Shown here piece after piece: positions 24,694-33,816 of a DNA stretch of 64,000 nucleotides; positions within the stretch are counted from its first letter, which is position 1, and each line of letters opens with the position of its first letter. Source of the DNA: Ruegeria sp. A3M17 (lineage in GTDB: Bacteria; Pseudomonadota; Alphaproteobacteria; Rhodobacterales; Rhodobacteraceae); the NCBI RefSeq assembly GCF_003318255.1, contig NZ_QOCF01000035.1, forward strand, positions 186,001 to 250,000, read 5' to 3'. A program made the position numbers and the translations under genes. The notes under the pieces were generated by a model. That model had not been told where the DNA came from, searched no databases, and saw only the letters and a program-made list of their open reading frames with translations.

Positions 24694-26154
24694 ATGGGAA
24701 TATCGGTCGACACATTCTTTCTGGAACTGAACGGACAAGGCACGCTGCAGGCGCAAATCCAGCAGATGATTGCCGAAGGCATCTTGTCTGGCAGGTTCCA
24801 CGTTGGGGAAAAGCTGCCCTCGTCTCGCAAATTGGCGGCGCATCTGGGTGTTAGCCGGATCACGGTGACACTGGCGTATACGGAACTACTGGCCAATGAC
24901 TACCTGACTGCCAAAGGCCGGTCGGGATATTTCGTGTCGCAAAACGCGCCCGTGCCACCCAAGTATTCGCCTGTTCAAAAACGCGATGAAAATGTCGACT
25001 GGGACACGGCCTTGGCACGCAGGTTCTCGGATGGGGACGTGCTGCCCAAGCCCAGTAATTGGCGCGATTACAAATACCCTTTCATCTATGGTCAGGCAGA
25101 TCGGAAATTGTTCGACCACGCCAACTGGCGTCTCTGCGCGGTCCGTGCGTTGGGTCACAAGGATTTTGCATCTCTGACCGGGGACTACATGGATCAGGAT
25201 GATCCGCTGCTGATTGAATTCATCGCCCGTCACACGTTGCCGCGCCGCGGAATCGCCGCTCGCCCCGAAGAGATCCTGATCACCATGGGGGCTCAAAACG
25301 CGCTGTGGCTGGCCTCACGCATCCTTTTGAACCGCAACCGCACGGCCGTGATCGAAGACCCATGCTATTATGCGCTGCGGGATTTGCTTAATCACTCCGA
25401 CTGCAAGGTTTCGCCACTGGCCGTCGACCGCGACGGCCTGACCCCGGACGCGTTGCCGGATGAAACAGATGTGATTTTCACCACCCCCAGCCATCAGAGC
25501 CCGACAACCGCGACCATGCCTGTTGATCGCCGCCACGAGTTGCTGAAACGCGCCCGCGAACTGGACGCTATGGTGGTCGAGGACGATTACGAGTTTGAAA
25601 TGGCCTTTCTGGGATCCCCGTCCCCGGCCCTCAAGTCAATGGATCGCGACGGACGGGTGATCTATGTAGGCAGCTTCTCGAAGTCGCTATTTCCCGGATT
25701 GCGCCTAGGCTACATTGTCGGGTCCGAACCCTTTATTCGCGAGGCTCGCGCTTTGCGTTCGTTGGTACTGCGCCACCCGCCGGGCCATATCCAGCGCACT
25801 GCGGCCTATTTCCTGTCGCTGGGCCATTATGATGCTCAGATTCGGCGTATGTCCAAGACCCTCGCCCGGCGCCGCGAAGCGTTGGATGCTGCAGTCGAAC
25901 AGTACGGGCTTACCGCTGCCGGACGCGGAATCATGGGCGGCTCGTCGCTTTGGATGTCGGCCCCCGAGCGTGTGGACACGACCAAACTTGCCCAAAAGTT
26001 GCAGAGCCAGGGCGTCCATATCGAACCAGGCGCCCCGTTCTTCAACGGGTTGCACCGGCCGCGCAACTTCTATCGCCTTGGATACTCGTCCATTGGCCGA
26101 GACCGCATCGGGCCGGGCGTGAAACTGATCGCGGATGCCATCCGGTCCGCCTAG
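24694..26154 (+). CDS. tauR: TauR-type MocR transcription regulator
   Basis: A 486-residue MocR/PdxR regulator: an N-terminal GntR winged helix (about residues 15-75, KLPSSRKLAAHLGVSRITV) joined to a fold-type I aminotransferase domain (about 115-480). The PLP-binding lysine is K330 in SFSKSLFPGLR. TauR activates taurine and sulfoacetaldehyde genes in Rhodobacteraceae. Its location directly upstream of xsc, together with boxes of the TauR type before both genes, supports this name over other MocR members. No taurine uptake or transaminase gene is nearby, so its true effector could be a downstream intermediate. Confidence 0.88.
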   Translation: MGISVDTFFLELNGQGTLQAQIQQMIAEGILSGRFHVGEKLPSSRKLAAHLGVSRITVTLAYTELLANDYLTAKGRSGYFVSQNAPVPPKYSPVQKRDENVDWDTALARRFSDGDVLPKPSNWRDYKYPFIYGQADRKLFDHANWRLCAVRALGHKDFASLTGDYMDQDDPLLIEFIARHTLPRRGIAARPEEILITMGAQNALWLASRILLNRNRTAVIEDPCYYALRDLLNHSDCKVSPLAVDRDGLTPDALPDETDVIFTTPSHQSPTTATMPVDRRHELLKRARELDAMVVEDDYEFEMAFLGSPSPALKSMDRDGRVIYVGSFSKSLFPGLRLGYIVGSEPFIREARALRSLVLRHPPGHIQRTAAYFLSLGHYDAQIRRMSKTLARRREALDAAVEQYGLTAAGRGIMGGSSLWMSAPERVDTTKLAQKLQSQGVHIEPGAPFFNGLHRPRNFYRLGYSSIGRDRIGPGVKLIADAIRSA

Positions 26155-26161
26155 CACGACT

Positions 26162-26194
26162 CTGGACATATCCCGCCTAACGTTCTGGCCCTAA
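26162..26194 (+). promoter_or_regulatory. Degenerate TauR-type boxes upstream of xsc
   Basis: CTGGACATAT (26162-26171) and CTGGCCCTAA (26185-26194) each resemble the CTGGACTTAA box and are 23 bases apart, similar to the spacing before tauR. A CCTAACG direct repeat (26176 and 26190) overlaps them. Binding by TauR is inferred. Confidence 0.45.
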
Positions 26195-26278
26195 CGCCGC
26201 TTCGCCCCTTGCGCCAAAACCGTGTCAAAGGCGGGTGCTGTGCCCGAACCTTTCTTCAATTGTGCGGAGAACACTCAG

Positions 26279-28054
26279 ATGAAAATGACCACAGAAGAGG
26301 CCTTTGTTAAGGTTCTGCAAAAGCACGGGATCGAACATGCGTTCGGAATCATCGGCTCGGCCATGATGCCGATCTCGGATATCTTCCCAACCGCAGGTAT
26401 CAATTTCTGGGACTGCGCCCATGAAGGTTCCGGCGGCATGATGGCAGACGGCTACACCCGCGCCACCGGCAAGATGTCGATGATGATCGCGCAGAACGGC
26501 CCCGGCATCACCAACTTTGTGACCGCCGTCAAAACCGCATACTGGAACCACACTCCGGTTTTGCTGATCACGCCGCAGGCGGCCAACAAGACCATCGGTC
26601 AGGGCGGCTTCCAGGAAATGGAACAGATGCGCATGTTCGCGGACTGCGTTGCCTACCAGGAAGAACTGCGCGACCCCAGCCGTATCGCCGAAGTTCTGAA
26701 CCGTGTCATCCTGCAAGCCAAGCGCGCCTCGGCGCCTGCTCAGATGAACATCCCGCGTGATATGTGGACCCAGGTTGTCGACATCGAACTGCCCAAGATC
26801 GTCGAATTTGCCGCAACTGCTGGCGGCGACGAAGCGCTGGACGAAGCGGCTGCCCTGCTGTCCGACGCCAAATTCCCGGTCATCCTGAACGGTGCCGGTG
26901 TTGTTCTGTCCGGCGCGATCCCCGCATCCGCCGATCTGGCCGAACGTCTGACCGCTCCGGTTTGCGTTGGCTACCAGCACAACGACGCCTTCCCTGGCTC
27001 GCACCCGCTGTTTGCCGGTCCTCTGGGCTATAACGGCTCGAAAGCCGGTATGGAGTTGATCTCGAAGGCTGACGTTGTTCTGGCTCTGGGCACGCGTCTG
27101 AACCCGTTCTCGACCCTGCCCGGTTATGGCATCAACTACTGGCCGACTGACGCCAAGATCATTCAGGTTGACCTGAACCCAGACCGCATCGGCCTGACCA
27201 AAGACGTCAGCGTCGGCATCGTGGGCGACGCCAAAAAAGTGGCCGAAGGTCTGCTGGCACGTCTGGGCGACAACGCCGGTGAAGCCGGTCGCGAAGACCG
27301 CAAGAACCTGATCGCCACCACCAAATCGGCATGGGCGCAAGAACTGAGCTCGCTGACCCACGAGAACGACGATCCGGGCACCACCTGGAACGAGCGTGCA
27401 CGTGCAGCCAAGCCCGACTGGATGAGCCCCCGCATGGCATGGCGCGCAATTCAGTCCGCCCTGCCGACCGAGGCAATCATCTCGTCCGACATCGGCAACA
27501 ACTGCGCCATCGGTAACGCGTACCCGTCCTTCGAAGAAGGCCGCAAGTACTTGGCACCTGGCCTGTTTGGCCCCTGTGGTTACGGCCTGCCTGCCGTTGT
27601 TGGCGCGAAAATCGGTTGCCCGGACGTTCCGGTTGTCGGTTTCTCGGGTGACGGTGCCTTTGGTATCGCAGTGAACGAACTGACCGCGATTGGCCGCGAA
27701 GAATGGCCAGCCGTGACCCAGATCGTTTTCCGCAACTACCAGTGGGGCGCTGAAAAGCGTAACTCGACCCTGTGGTTCGACGACAACTTCGTTGGCACCG
27801 AACTGGACCAACAGGTCTCTTATGCCGGTATCGCAACCGCATGTGGTCTGAAAGGCGTCGTTGCACGCACCCAGGACGAGCTGACCGCGGCCCTGAACCA
27901 GGCGATCATCGACCAGAAAAATGGCATCACCACCCTGATCGAAGCCATGATCAACCAGGAACTGGGCGATCCCTTCCGTCGCGACGCCATGAAAAAGCCG
28001 GTCCGTGTTGCCGGTGTCGACGCGGCTGACATGAATTCGTCGGCCGGGGCATAA
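26279..28054 (+). CDS. xsc: Sulfoacetaldehyde acetyltransferase
   Basis: A 591-residue thiamine-diphosphate enzyme that converts sulfoacetaldehyde and phosphate to acetyl phosphate and sulfite. The N-terminal PYR domain has the catalytic Glu region (CAHEGSGGMMADGYTRATG), and the C-terminal PP domain has the ThDP motif starting at GDGAF (near residue 460). The protein closely follows the known Xsc pattern (MKMTTEEAFVKVLQ at the start). GGAGA lies 9 bases before the ATG at 26279; the open frame from 26222 is not needed. It is followed 4 bases later by pta. Confidence 0.95.
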   Translation: MKMTTEEAFVKVLQKHGIEHAFGIIGSAMMPISDIFPTAGINFWDCAHEGSGGMMADGYTRATGKMSMMIAQNGPGITNFVTAVKTAYWNHTPVLLITPQAANKTIGQGGFQEMEQMRMFADCVAYQEELRDPSRIAEVLNRVILQAKRASAPAQMNIPRDMWTQVVDIELPKIVEFAATAGGDEALDEAAALLSDAKFPVILNGAGVVLSGAIPASADLAERLTAPVCVGYQHNDAFPGSHPLFAGPLGYNGSKAGMELISKADVVLALGTRLNPFSTLPGYGINYWPTDAKIIQVDLNPDRIGLTKDVSVGIVGDAKKVAEGLLARLGDNAGEAGREDRKNLIATTKSAWAQELSSLTHENDDPGTTWNERARAAKPDWMSPRMAWRAIQSALPTEAIISSDIGNNCAIGNAYPSFEEGRKYLAPGLFGPCGYGLPAVVGAKIGCPDVPVVGFSGDGAFGIAVNELTAIGREEWPAVTQIVFRNYQWGAEKRNSTLWFDDNFVGTELDQQVSYAGIATACGLKGVVARTQDELTAALNQAIIDQKNGITTLIEAMINQELGDPFRRDAMKKPVRVAGVDAADMNSSAGA

Positions 28055-28058
28055 TCGC

Positions 28059-29081
28059 GTGAAGCCATTGCGCACAATTCTCGGAGCTGCCAGCAGCTCC
28101 GACAAGATCATCGCCCTCGCTGAGGGCGATGATCCACGTGTTGTTGAAGGTGCTTTGAAGGCCCGTAATGAAGGTGTTGCGCGCATCATTCTGGTTGGTG
28201 ACAAAGCCAAAGTAACTGCCCTGCTGGCCGAACAGGCTGGTCAGGATGTCGACGGCATCGAAATCCACGATCCATCGGACTCTCCCCATGCCGAAGCGTT
28301 TGCAGCTGAGCTTTTCGAGCGGCGCAAGCACAAGGGCATGACGCCTGAAAAGGCCGCTGAAGAAATCAAACACCGCCTGAACTATGCCGCGATGCTGGTT
28401 CATACCGGGAATGCCGACGGAACTGTCGGCGGGGCTGTTGAGACCACATCGGCCACAGTGCGCGCCGCTTTGCAGATCATCGGCAAAGCGCCCGACGCGG
28501 CCATGGTTTCCAGCTTTTTCCTGATGCTCTACTGCCGGGATCATCACACAGTACGCGGCGCACATATCTTCGCAGATTGCGGTCTGGTCGTTGATCCGAA
28601 CGAACAGGAATTGGCCGAAATCGCCCGGGCATCTGCCGCGTCTTTCAAGGCGCTGACGCATGAGACACCCCGCGTTGCGATGCTGTCCTTTTCCACCGGC
28701 GGCAGCGCCAATCATCCGAAAGTCACGAAGGTCAGCGAGGCCACGCAGATTGCAAAATCGGCCGACCCCGATCTGTTGATCGACGGCGAGCTGCAGTTTG
28801 ACGCCGCATTCGTCCCCGAGGTGGCTGCAAAGAAAGCCAAAGACTCGCCCCTGCGCGGCGAGGCAAATGTCTTTGTGTTCCCGAATCTCGACGCAGGCAA
28901 CCTTGGCTATAAGATCGCGCAGCGTATTGGGGGTGCCGAAGCAATCGGCCCGGTCCTTCAGGGGCTGGCGAAACCGGCCAACGACCTTTCACGCGGATGC
29001 TCCGCCGAGGACGTTCTGCACATGATCGCGGTTACGGCCGTGCAAGCAGAAACATCCAAAACCCGGACAGACGCCTCGTAA
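28059..29081 (+). CDS. pta: Phosphate acetyltransferase
   Basis: A 340-residue single-domain phosphotransacetylase turning acetyl phosphate from Xsc into acetyl-CoA. Family segments EGDDPRVVEGA, the GNADGTVGGAV region and SFSTGGSANHPKV are present. No extra N-terminal DRTGG domain is fused, as usual for the short form. The start is GTG at 28059, 4 bases after the xsc stop. The gene pair xsc-pta is a standard sulfonate module. Confidence 0.93.
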   Translation: MKPLRTILGAASSSDKIIALAEGDDPRVVEGALKARNEGVARIILVGDKAKVTALLAEQAGQDVDGIEIHDPSDSPHAEAFAAELFERRKHKGMTPEKAAEEIKHRLNYAAMLVHTGNADGTVGGAVETTSATVRAALQIIGKAPDAAMVSSFFLMLYCRDHHTVRGAHIFADCGLVVDPNEQELAEIARASAASFKALTHETPRVAMLSFSTGGSANHPKVTKVSEATQIAKSADPDLLIDGELQFDAAFVPEVAAKKAKDSPLRGEANVFVFPNLDAGNLGYKIAQRIGGAEAIGPVLQGLAKPANDLSRGCSAEDVLHMIAVTAVQAETSKTRTDAS

Positions 29082-29159
29082 ATCCGGCTAAAGCGAAATA
29101 CTGTTCCGATTGATCTCTGCTCATGAGAATAATCGGATCAAAAGCCACAGGGACCAGAA

Positions 29160-31973
29160 ATGAACCAGCCAATCATTAATACCTCTCCCAAGGTCTCTGA
29201 CGAGGTCAGAAAAACAACGTGCTACATGTGCGCCTGCCGCTGCGGCATCAACGTACACATGAAAGACGGTAAGGTTGCCTATATCGAAGGCAACCGCGAT
29301 CACCCGGTCAACAAGGGTGTTTTGTGCGCCAAGGGCTCGGCAGGGATCATGCAGGTCAATGCCCCGTCCCGCTTGCGCGCGCCACTGAAACGCGTCGGTC
29401 CGCGTGGTTCGGGCAAGTTTGAAGAGATCAGCTGGGACGAGGCGCTGGACATCGCCGTTGGCTGGCTCAAGCCTATCCGCGAAGATAACCCAGAGAAACT
29501 GGCGTTTTTCACCGGTCGGGACCAAAGCCAAAGCTTTACTAGCTTTTGGGCGCAGAATTTCGGCACCTGTAACTATGCAGCGCACGGTGGCTTCTGCTCC
29601 GTCAACATGGCTGCAGGCGGCATCTATACGATGGGCGGTGCGTTCTGGGAATTCGGCCAGCCTGACTGGGACCACACCAAGCTGTTCATGCTGTTCGGTG
29701 TTGCCGAAGACCACGACAGCAATCCGATCAAGATGGGCATCGGCAAGATCAAGGCCCGTGGCGCACGGGTGATCGGCGTCAACCCGATCCGCTCGGGCTA
29801 TAACGCGGTGGCTGACGATTGGGTTGGGATCACTCCTGGCACCGATGGGTTGTTCATCCTGTCGATGATCCACGTGCTGATGAAGGCCGGCAAGATCGAT
29901 CTGGACTATCTCAGCCGTTACACCAACGCGCCGGTTCTGGTCGACGCCTCCGAAGGCCCCACCAAGGGTCTGTTCCTGCGCGATGGGAATGGCAAGCCAC
30001 TGGTTGTTGATCGCAACACGGGCGAGCTGACGGCGTTTGACAAACCGGGTGTCCGCCCCGACCTGTCAGCGACCTTTGAGAAGGATGGCGTTACCCACCG
30101 CCCCGTGTTCCATCTGATGGCGGAACGCTACCTCAGCGACGAATACGCGCCCGAGAAGATCGCCGAGCAATGCGGCATCCCCGCCACCCGTATCCGCGCC
30201 ATCGCGGGTGAGCTTGCCCGCGTTGCCTTTGACGAGGCGTTCGAGCTGGAGCGCGAATGGACTGATTTCCGCGGCGAAAAACACACCAAGATGATCGGTC
30301 GCCCGGTTGCCATGCACTCGATGCGCGGTGTCTCGGCCCATGCCAATGGCTTCCAGACCTGCCGCGCACTGCACGTGTTGCAGATCATCCTCGGCACGGT
30401 CGAAGTCCCCGGTGGTTTCCGCTTCAAACCGCCCTACCCCAAACCGGTCGAGGCGCACCCGAGACCGCACTGTAAGGTGACCCCGAATACGCCGCTGGAT
30501 GGCCCGCATCTGGGCTTTGTCCAAGGGCCCGAGGATCTGGCGCTGAAGGCAGACGGCAGCCCGGCGCGGATCGACAAGGCATTTACGTGGGACAACCCGA
30601 TGTCCAGCCACGGGCTGATGCATATGGTAATCTCGAACGCACATGCGGGCGATCCCTACAAGATCGACACGCTGTTCATGTACATGGCCAACATGTCCTG
30701 GAACTCATCCATGAACACCAAAGGTGTCATGGAAATGCTGACGGACAAGGATGAGAACGGCGATTATGTGATCCCGCATATCATCTACTCCGACGCCTAT
30801 TCGTCGGAAATGGTGGCCTATGCCGACCTGATCCTGCCGGATACCACCTATCTGGAGCGCCACGACTGTATCTCGCTACTCGATCGCCCGATCTGCGAAG
30901 CGGATGCTGCAGCCGACGCAATCCGCTGGCCGGTGATTGAGCCCGACCGGGATGTCAAAGGCTTCCAGTCAGCGCTTGTCGAACTGGCCAACCGCTTGGG
31001 CCTGCCGGGCTTCACCAATGAAGACGGCAGCGCCAAATGGACAGATTACGCCGACTATATCGTCAATCACGAACGCAAGCCCGGCATCGGCCCGCTTGCC
31101 GGTTTCCGTGGTGAAAACGGCGATAGGGAAGGCCGCGGCGAGGTCAACCCTGACCAGTTGAACCGCTATATTGAAAACGGCGGCTTCTACGTGGCCCACA
31201 TCCCCGAAGGCGCGGATTACTACAAACCATGGAACGCTGCCTATCAAGATTGGGCTGTCGGCATGGGCATCTATGACAGCCCGCAGCCATACCTGTTCCA
31301 GCTCTATTCCGAGCCGATGCGCAAGTTCCAGCTTGCTGCCGAGGGACATGGCGAACGTCAGCCGCCGGAACACTTACGGGAACGCATCAAAGAGACGTTG
31401 GACCCGATGCCCATCTGGTACGAAACCGACCAGACCGGCAACGAAGGCTTCACTGTCAACGCTCTGACCCAACGCCCCATGGCGATGTATCACAGCTGGG
31501 GCACCCAGAACGCATGGCTGCGCCAGTTGCACGGACGCAATCCTTTATATGTTCCGACCAAGCTGATGCGCGAGAACGGCCTGCAGGACGGTGATTGGGC
31601 CAAGGTGACCTCGCCACATGGCGAGATCACGGTTCCGGTCATGGAAATGGCGGCCCTGAACGAAAACACCGTCTGGACCTGGAACGCCATTGGCAAACGC
31701 AAAGGTGCATGGGCGCTGCAAGAAGACGCGCCCGAGGCCACCAAAGGGTTCCTGCTGAACCACCTGATCCACGAGCTGCTGCCGCCCAAAGGCGATGGTC
31801 TGCGGTGGGCCAACTCTGACCCGATCACCGGTCAGGCCGCATGGTTCGACCTGAAAGTGAAGATCGAAAAAGCTGACCCACCAACGGATGCGGAAAGCCA
31901 ACCGGAATTCCCACCGATTGAATCTCCGGTCGGAACTGGACCGAAGGATTTGGCATGGAAGGTAGGCAAATGA
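29160..31973 (+). CDS. soeA: Sulfite dehydrogenase molybdopterin subunit SoeA
   Basis: A 937-residue molybdenum bis-MGD oxidoreductase of the DMSO-reductase superfamily. An N-terminal [4Fe-4S] site has cysteines 21, 24, 28 and 56 (CYMCACRC, then LCAKG). No twin-arginine signal is visible, so it is cytoplasmic, as known for SoeABC, which oxidises sulfite inside the cell and passes electrons to quinone. The MopB domain continues to the molybdopterin dinucleotide-binding C-terminal domain (from about 770). AGGGA precedes the ATG. The xsc-pta-soeA order fits removal of sulfite made by Xsc. Alternative names such as formate dehydrogenase or polysulfide reductase are possible from family alone; the context favours sulfite. 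Confidence 0.88.
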   Translation: MNQPIINTSPKVSDEVRKTTCYMCACRCGINVHMKDGKVAYIEGNRDHPVNKGVLCAKGSAGIMQVNAPSRLRAPLKRVGPRGSGKFEEISWDEALDIAVGWLKPIREDNPEKLAFFTGRDQSQSFTSFWAQNFGTCNYAAHGGFCSVNMAAGGIYTMGGAFWEFGQPDWDHTKLFMLFGVAEDHDSNPIKMGIGKIKARGARVIGVNPIRSGYNAVADDWVGITPGTDGLFILSMIHVLMKAGKIDLDYLSRYTNAPVLVDASEGPTKGLFLRDGNGKPLVVDRNTGELTAFDKPGVRPDLSATFEKDGVTHRPVFHLMAERYLSDEYAPEKIAEQCGIPATRIRAIAGELARVAFDEAFELEREWTDFRGEKHTKMIGRPVAMHSMRGVSAHANGFQTCRALHVLQIILGTVEVPGGFRFKPPYPKPVEAHPRPHCKVTPNTPLDGPHLGFVQGPEDLALKADGSPARIDKAFTWDNPMSSHGLMHMVISNAHAGDPYKIDTLFMYMANMSWNSSMNTKGVMEMLTDKDENGDYVIPHIIYSDAYSSEMVAYADLILPDTTYLERHDCISLLDRPICEADAAADAIRWPVIEPDRDVKGFQSALVELANRLGLPGFTNEDGSAKWTDYADYIVNHERKPGIGPLAGFRGENGDREGRGEVNPDQLNRYIENGGFYVAHIPEGADYYKPWNAAYQDWAVGMGIYDSPQPYLFQLYSEPMRKFQLAAEGHGERQPPEHLRERIKETLDPMPIWYETDQTGNEGFTVNALTQRPMAMYHSWGTQNAWLRQLHGRNPLYVPTKLMRENGLQDGDWAKVTSPHGEITVPVMEMAALNENTVWTWNAIGKRKGAWALQEDAPEATKGFLLNHLIHELLPPKGDGLRWANSDPITGQAAWFDLKVKIEKADPPTDAESQPEFPPIESPVGTGPKDLAWKVGK

Positions 31974-31983
31974 TCCGATCCCT

Positions 31984-32035
31984 GCTTCATCTGGCTAAAA
32001 GTATCCCGGGGTCTGGGGCAGCGCCCCAGCCCGCC
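31984..32035 (+). repeat. Intergenic repeat copy A
   Basis: The core GCTTCATCTGGCTAAAAG, followed by TATCCC and a GC hairpin (GGGGC..GCCCC), recurs inverted after soeC (33686-33749) with 2 mismatches over 24 bases. It lies in the soeA-soeB gap. It resembles intergenic repeats I recall from Rhodobacteraceae genomes. Confidence 0.7.
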
Positions 32036-32064
32036 CTCACCACAAAAGCGGAGGCAAGGTAGTC

Positions 32065-32814
32065 ATGACCCAGCTCCCCACATCCACCGACCGCAAGATG
32101 GGTCTGGTCATTGACCTGGACACCTGCGTTGGCTGCCACGCCTGCGTCATCTCATGCAAAGGCTGGAACACCGAAAACTACGGCGCACCGCTATCCGATC
32201 AGGACGCGTATGGCGCCAATCCGTCGGGCACTTTCCTGAACCGGGTGCACTCTTACGAGGTGCAGCCTGCGGAAGGTCATGCCCAGCTGATCCACTTCCC
32301 AAAATCCTGCCTGCACTGCGAGGACGCGCCTTGCGTCACCGTTTGCCCCACAGGGGCTAGCTACAAGCGGGTCGAGGACGGCATCGTTCTGGTCAATGAA
32401 AGCGACTGCATCGGTTGTGGCCTGTGCGCGTGGTCCTGCCCCTACGGCGCACGTGAACTGGATCAGGCCGAAGGGGTGATGAAGAAATGCACCCTCTGCG
32501 TTGACCGTATCTACAACGAAAACCTGCCCGAAGTAGACCGTGTTCCGTCCTGCGTGCGTACCTGTCCCGCAGGGGCACGTCACTTTGGCGATCTGGGCGA
32601 TGCGGACAGTGATGTCAGCAAACTGGTCGCCGAACGCGGTGGCATGGACCTGATGCCGGAAATGGGCACCAAACCCGTCAACAAATACCTGCCGCCACGG
32701 CCCAAGGACAACGTCGAAGATCAGATCGACATCCTGGCACCGTTGCTGGCACCGGTCGCTGAAGAGCCCAAAGGGTTCCTTAGCTGGCTGGACAAGACCT
32801 TGGAGAAGCTCTGA
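32065..32814 (+). CDS. soeB: Sulfite dehydrogenase iron-sulfur subunit SoeB
   Basis: A 249-residue DmsB-type ferredoxin subunit with four [4Fe-4S] motifs: CVGCHACVISC, CLHCEDAPCVTVC, CIGCGLCAWSC and CTLC with a later CVRTC. It would carry electrons from SoeA to the membrane anchor. GGAGG lies 10 bases before the ATG. The stop overlaps the start of soeC by one base. A 91-base gap holding repeat copy A separates it from soeA. Confidence 0.92.
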   Translation: MTQLPTSTDRKMGLVIDLDTCVGCHACVISCKGWNTENYGAPLSDQDAYGANPSGTFLNRVHSYEVQPAEGHAQLIHFPKSCLHCEDAPCVTVCPTGASYKRVEDGIVLVNESDCIGCGLCAWSCPYGARELDQAEGVMKKCTLCVDRIYNENLPEVDRVPSCVRTCPAGARHFGDLGDADSDVSKLVAERGGMDLMPEMGTKPVNKYLPPRPKDNVEDQIDILAPLLAPVAEEPKGFLSWLDKTLEKL

Positions 32815-33686
32815 TGCATCCAGCACCTTCCGTCATCATTTTCACCACCCTGTCGGGTCTTGGCTTTGGACTGTTGTTCTTTTTGAGCCTCGGTCTGCCA
32901 GACGTCTCTGGCTGGGTTGCTTTCGTCTTTTTTGCTATCGCATACGCCCTTGCCGTCGGCGGTCTGATGGCGTCCACCTTTCACCTTGGCCATCCCGAAC
33001 GGGCCTGGAAGGCGTTCACACAATGGAAAACAAGCTGGCTCAGTCGTGAAGGCTGGTGTGCGGTCATTGCCCTTGTTGTCATGGGGCTTTATGCGATTGG
33101 CGTTATCTTTCTGGGCCAACGCTGGAGCCTTCTTGGCTGGATCGGTGCCCTGTTTTCGCTACTGACCGTGTTCACCACGTCGATGATCTACACGCAACTC
33201 AAAACCATTCCCCGCTGGAATATGAACCTGACTCCGGCCATGTTTCTCAGCTTCAGCCTGGCAGGCGGTGCACTGCTGGCCGGGCAGGTCCGAGTGGCGC
33301 TGCCGCTGCTGCTGATCGCCGCGCTGGTGCAGATCCTGTATTGGAAAAAGGGCGACAAAGCGCTGGAGGAGTCCGGCACAAATCTGGGCACGGCCACCGG
33401 ATTGGGCGATCGCGGCACCGTGCGTGCATTCGAGCCTCCTCATACCGGCACCAACTATTTGCTGCGTGAATTCGTTCACGTCGTTGGCCGCAAGCATGCT
33501 GAAAAGCTGCGCATCATCTCGTTTGCGTTGGCGTTTGTTCTGCCGGTTATCCTGCTGCTGTTGCCATTCGGCCATCTCTTCGCGCTGCTGGCTGTGCTGT
33601 CCCATCTGGCCGGTGTTGCGACGTCACGCTGGCTGTTCTTCGCACAGGCCGAGCATGTCGTCGGGCTGTATTACGGAAAACGATAG
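32814..33686 (+). CDS. soeC: Sulfite dehydrogenase membrane anchor SoeC
   Basis: A 290-residue integral membrane protein of the DmsC/NrfD group with about eight helices and the HPERAWKAF sequence after the second helix. It should anchor SoeAB to the cytoplasmic membrane and pass electrons to the quinone pool. It is directly coupled to soeB (TGATG overlap). The stop codon is followed at once by an inverted repeat copy. Confidence 0.9.
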   Translation: MHPAPSVIIFTTLSGLGFGLLFFLSLGLPDVSGWVAFVFFAIAYALAVGGLMASTFHLGHPERAWKAFTQWKTSWLSREGWCAVIALVVMGLYAIGVIFLGQRWSLLGWIGALFSLLTVFTTSMIYTQLKTIPRWNMNLTPAMFLSFSLAGGALLAGQVRVALPLLLIAALVQILYWKKGDKALEESGTNLGTATGLGDRGTVRAFEPPHTGTNYLLREFVHVVGRKHAEKLRIISFALAFVLPVILLLLPFGHLFALLAVLSHLAGVATSRWLFFAQAEHVVGLYYGKR

Positions 33687-33749
33687 GGGGCTCTGCCCCC
33701 GTCGCGGCAAGCCGCGACTCCCGTGGGATATTTTTGGCCAGATGAAGCC
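33686..33749 (-). repeat. Intergenic repeat copy B
   Basis: Read on the minus strand, the 3' part matches copy A (GGCTTCATCTGGCCAAAAAT then ATCCC), then two GC hairpins (TCGCGGC..GCCGCGA and GGGGGC..GCCCCC) reach the soeC stop codon. Copies A and B are in opposite orientation on either side of soeB-soeC. Confidence 0.7.
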
Positions 33750-33761
33750 TAGATCCGGAAC

Positions 33762-33802
33762 AAAAAAAGGCGGCGCTCGAGGTTCGAGGCCGCCTTTTTT
33801 TC
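33762..33802. terminator. Strong bidirectional terminator (dapA and soeC side)
   Basis: A near-perfect hairpin: seven As, GGCGGC, one bulged base, CTCGA, a 3-base loop, TCGAG, GCCGCC and seven Ts. It closes dapA on the minus strand and can act on readthrough from soeC. Confidence 0.92.
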
Positions 33803-33816
33803 TTTTTGAATTCGCC

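Noticed and set aside
26225..28210. 661-residue open frame antisense to xsc
   Set aside because: The sense protein is clearly Xsc; the antisense frame has no recognisable domain.
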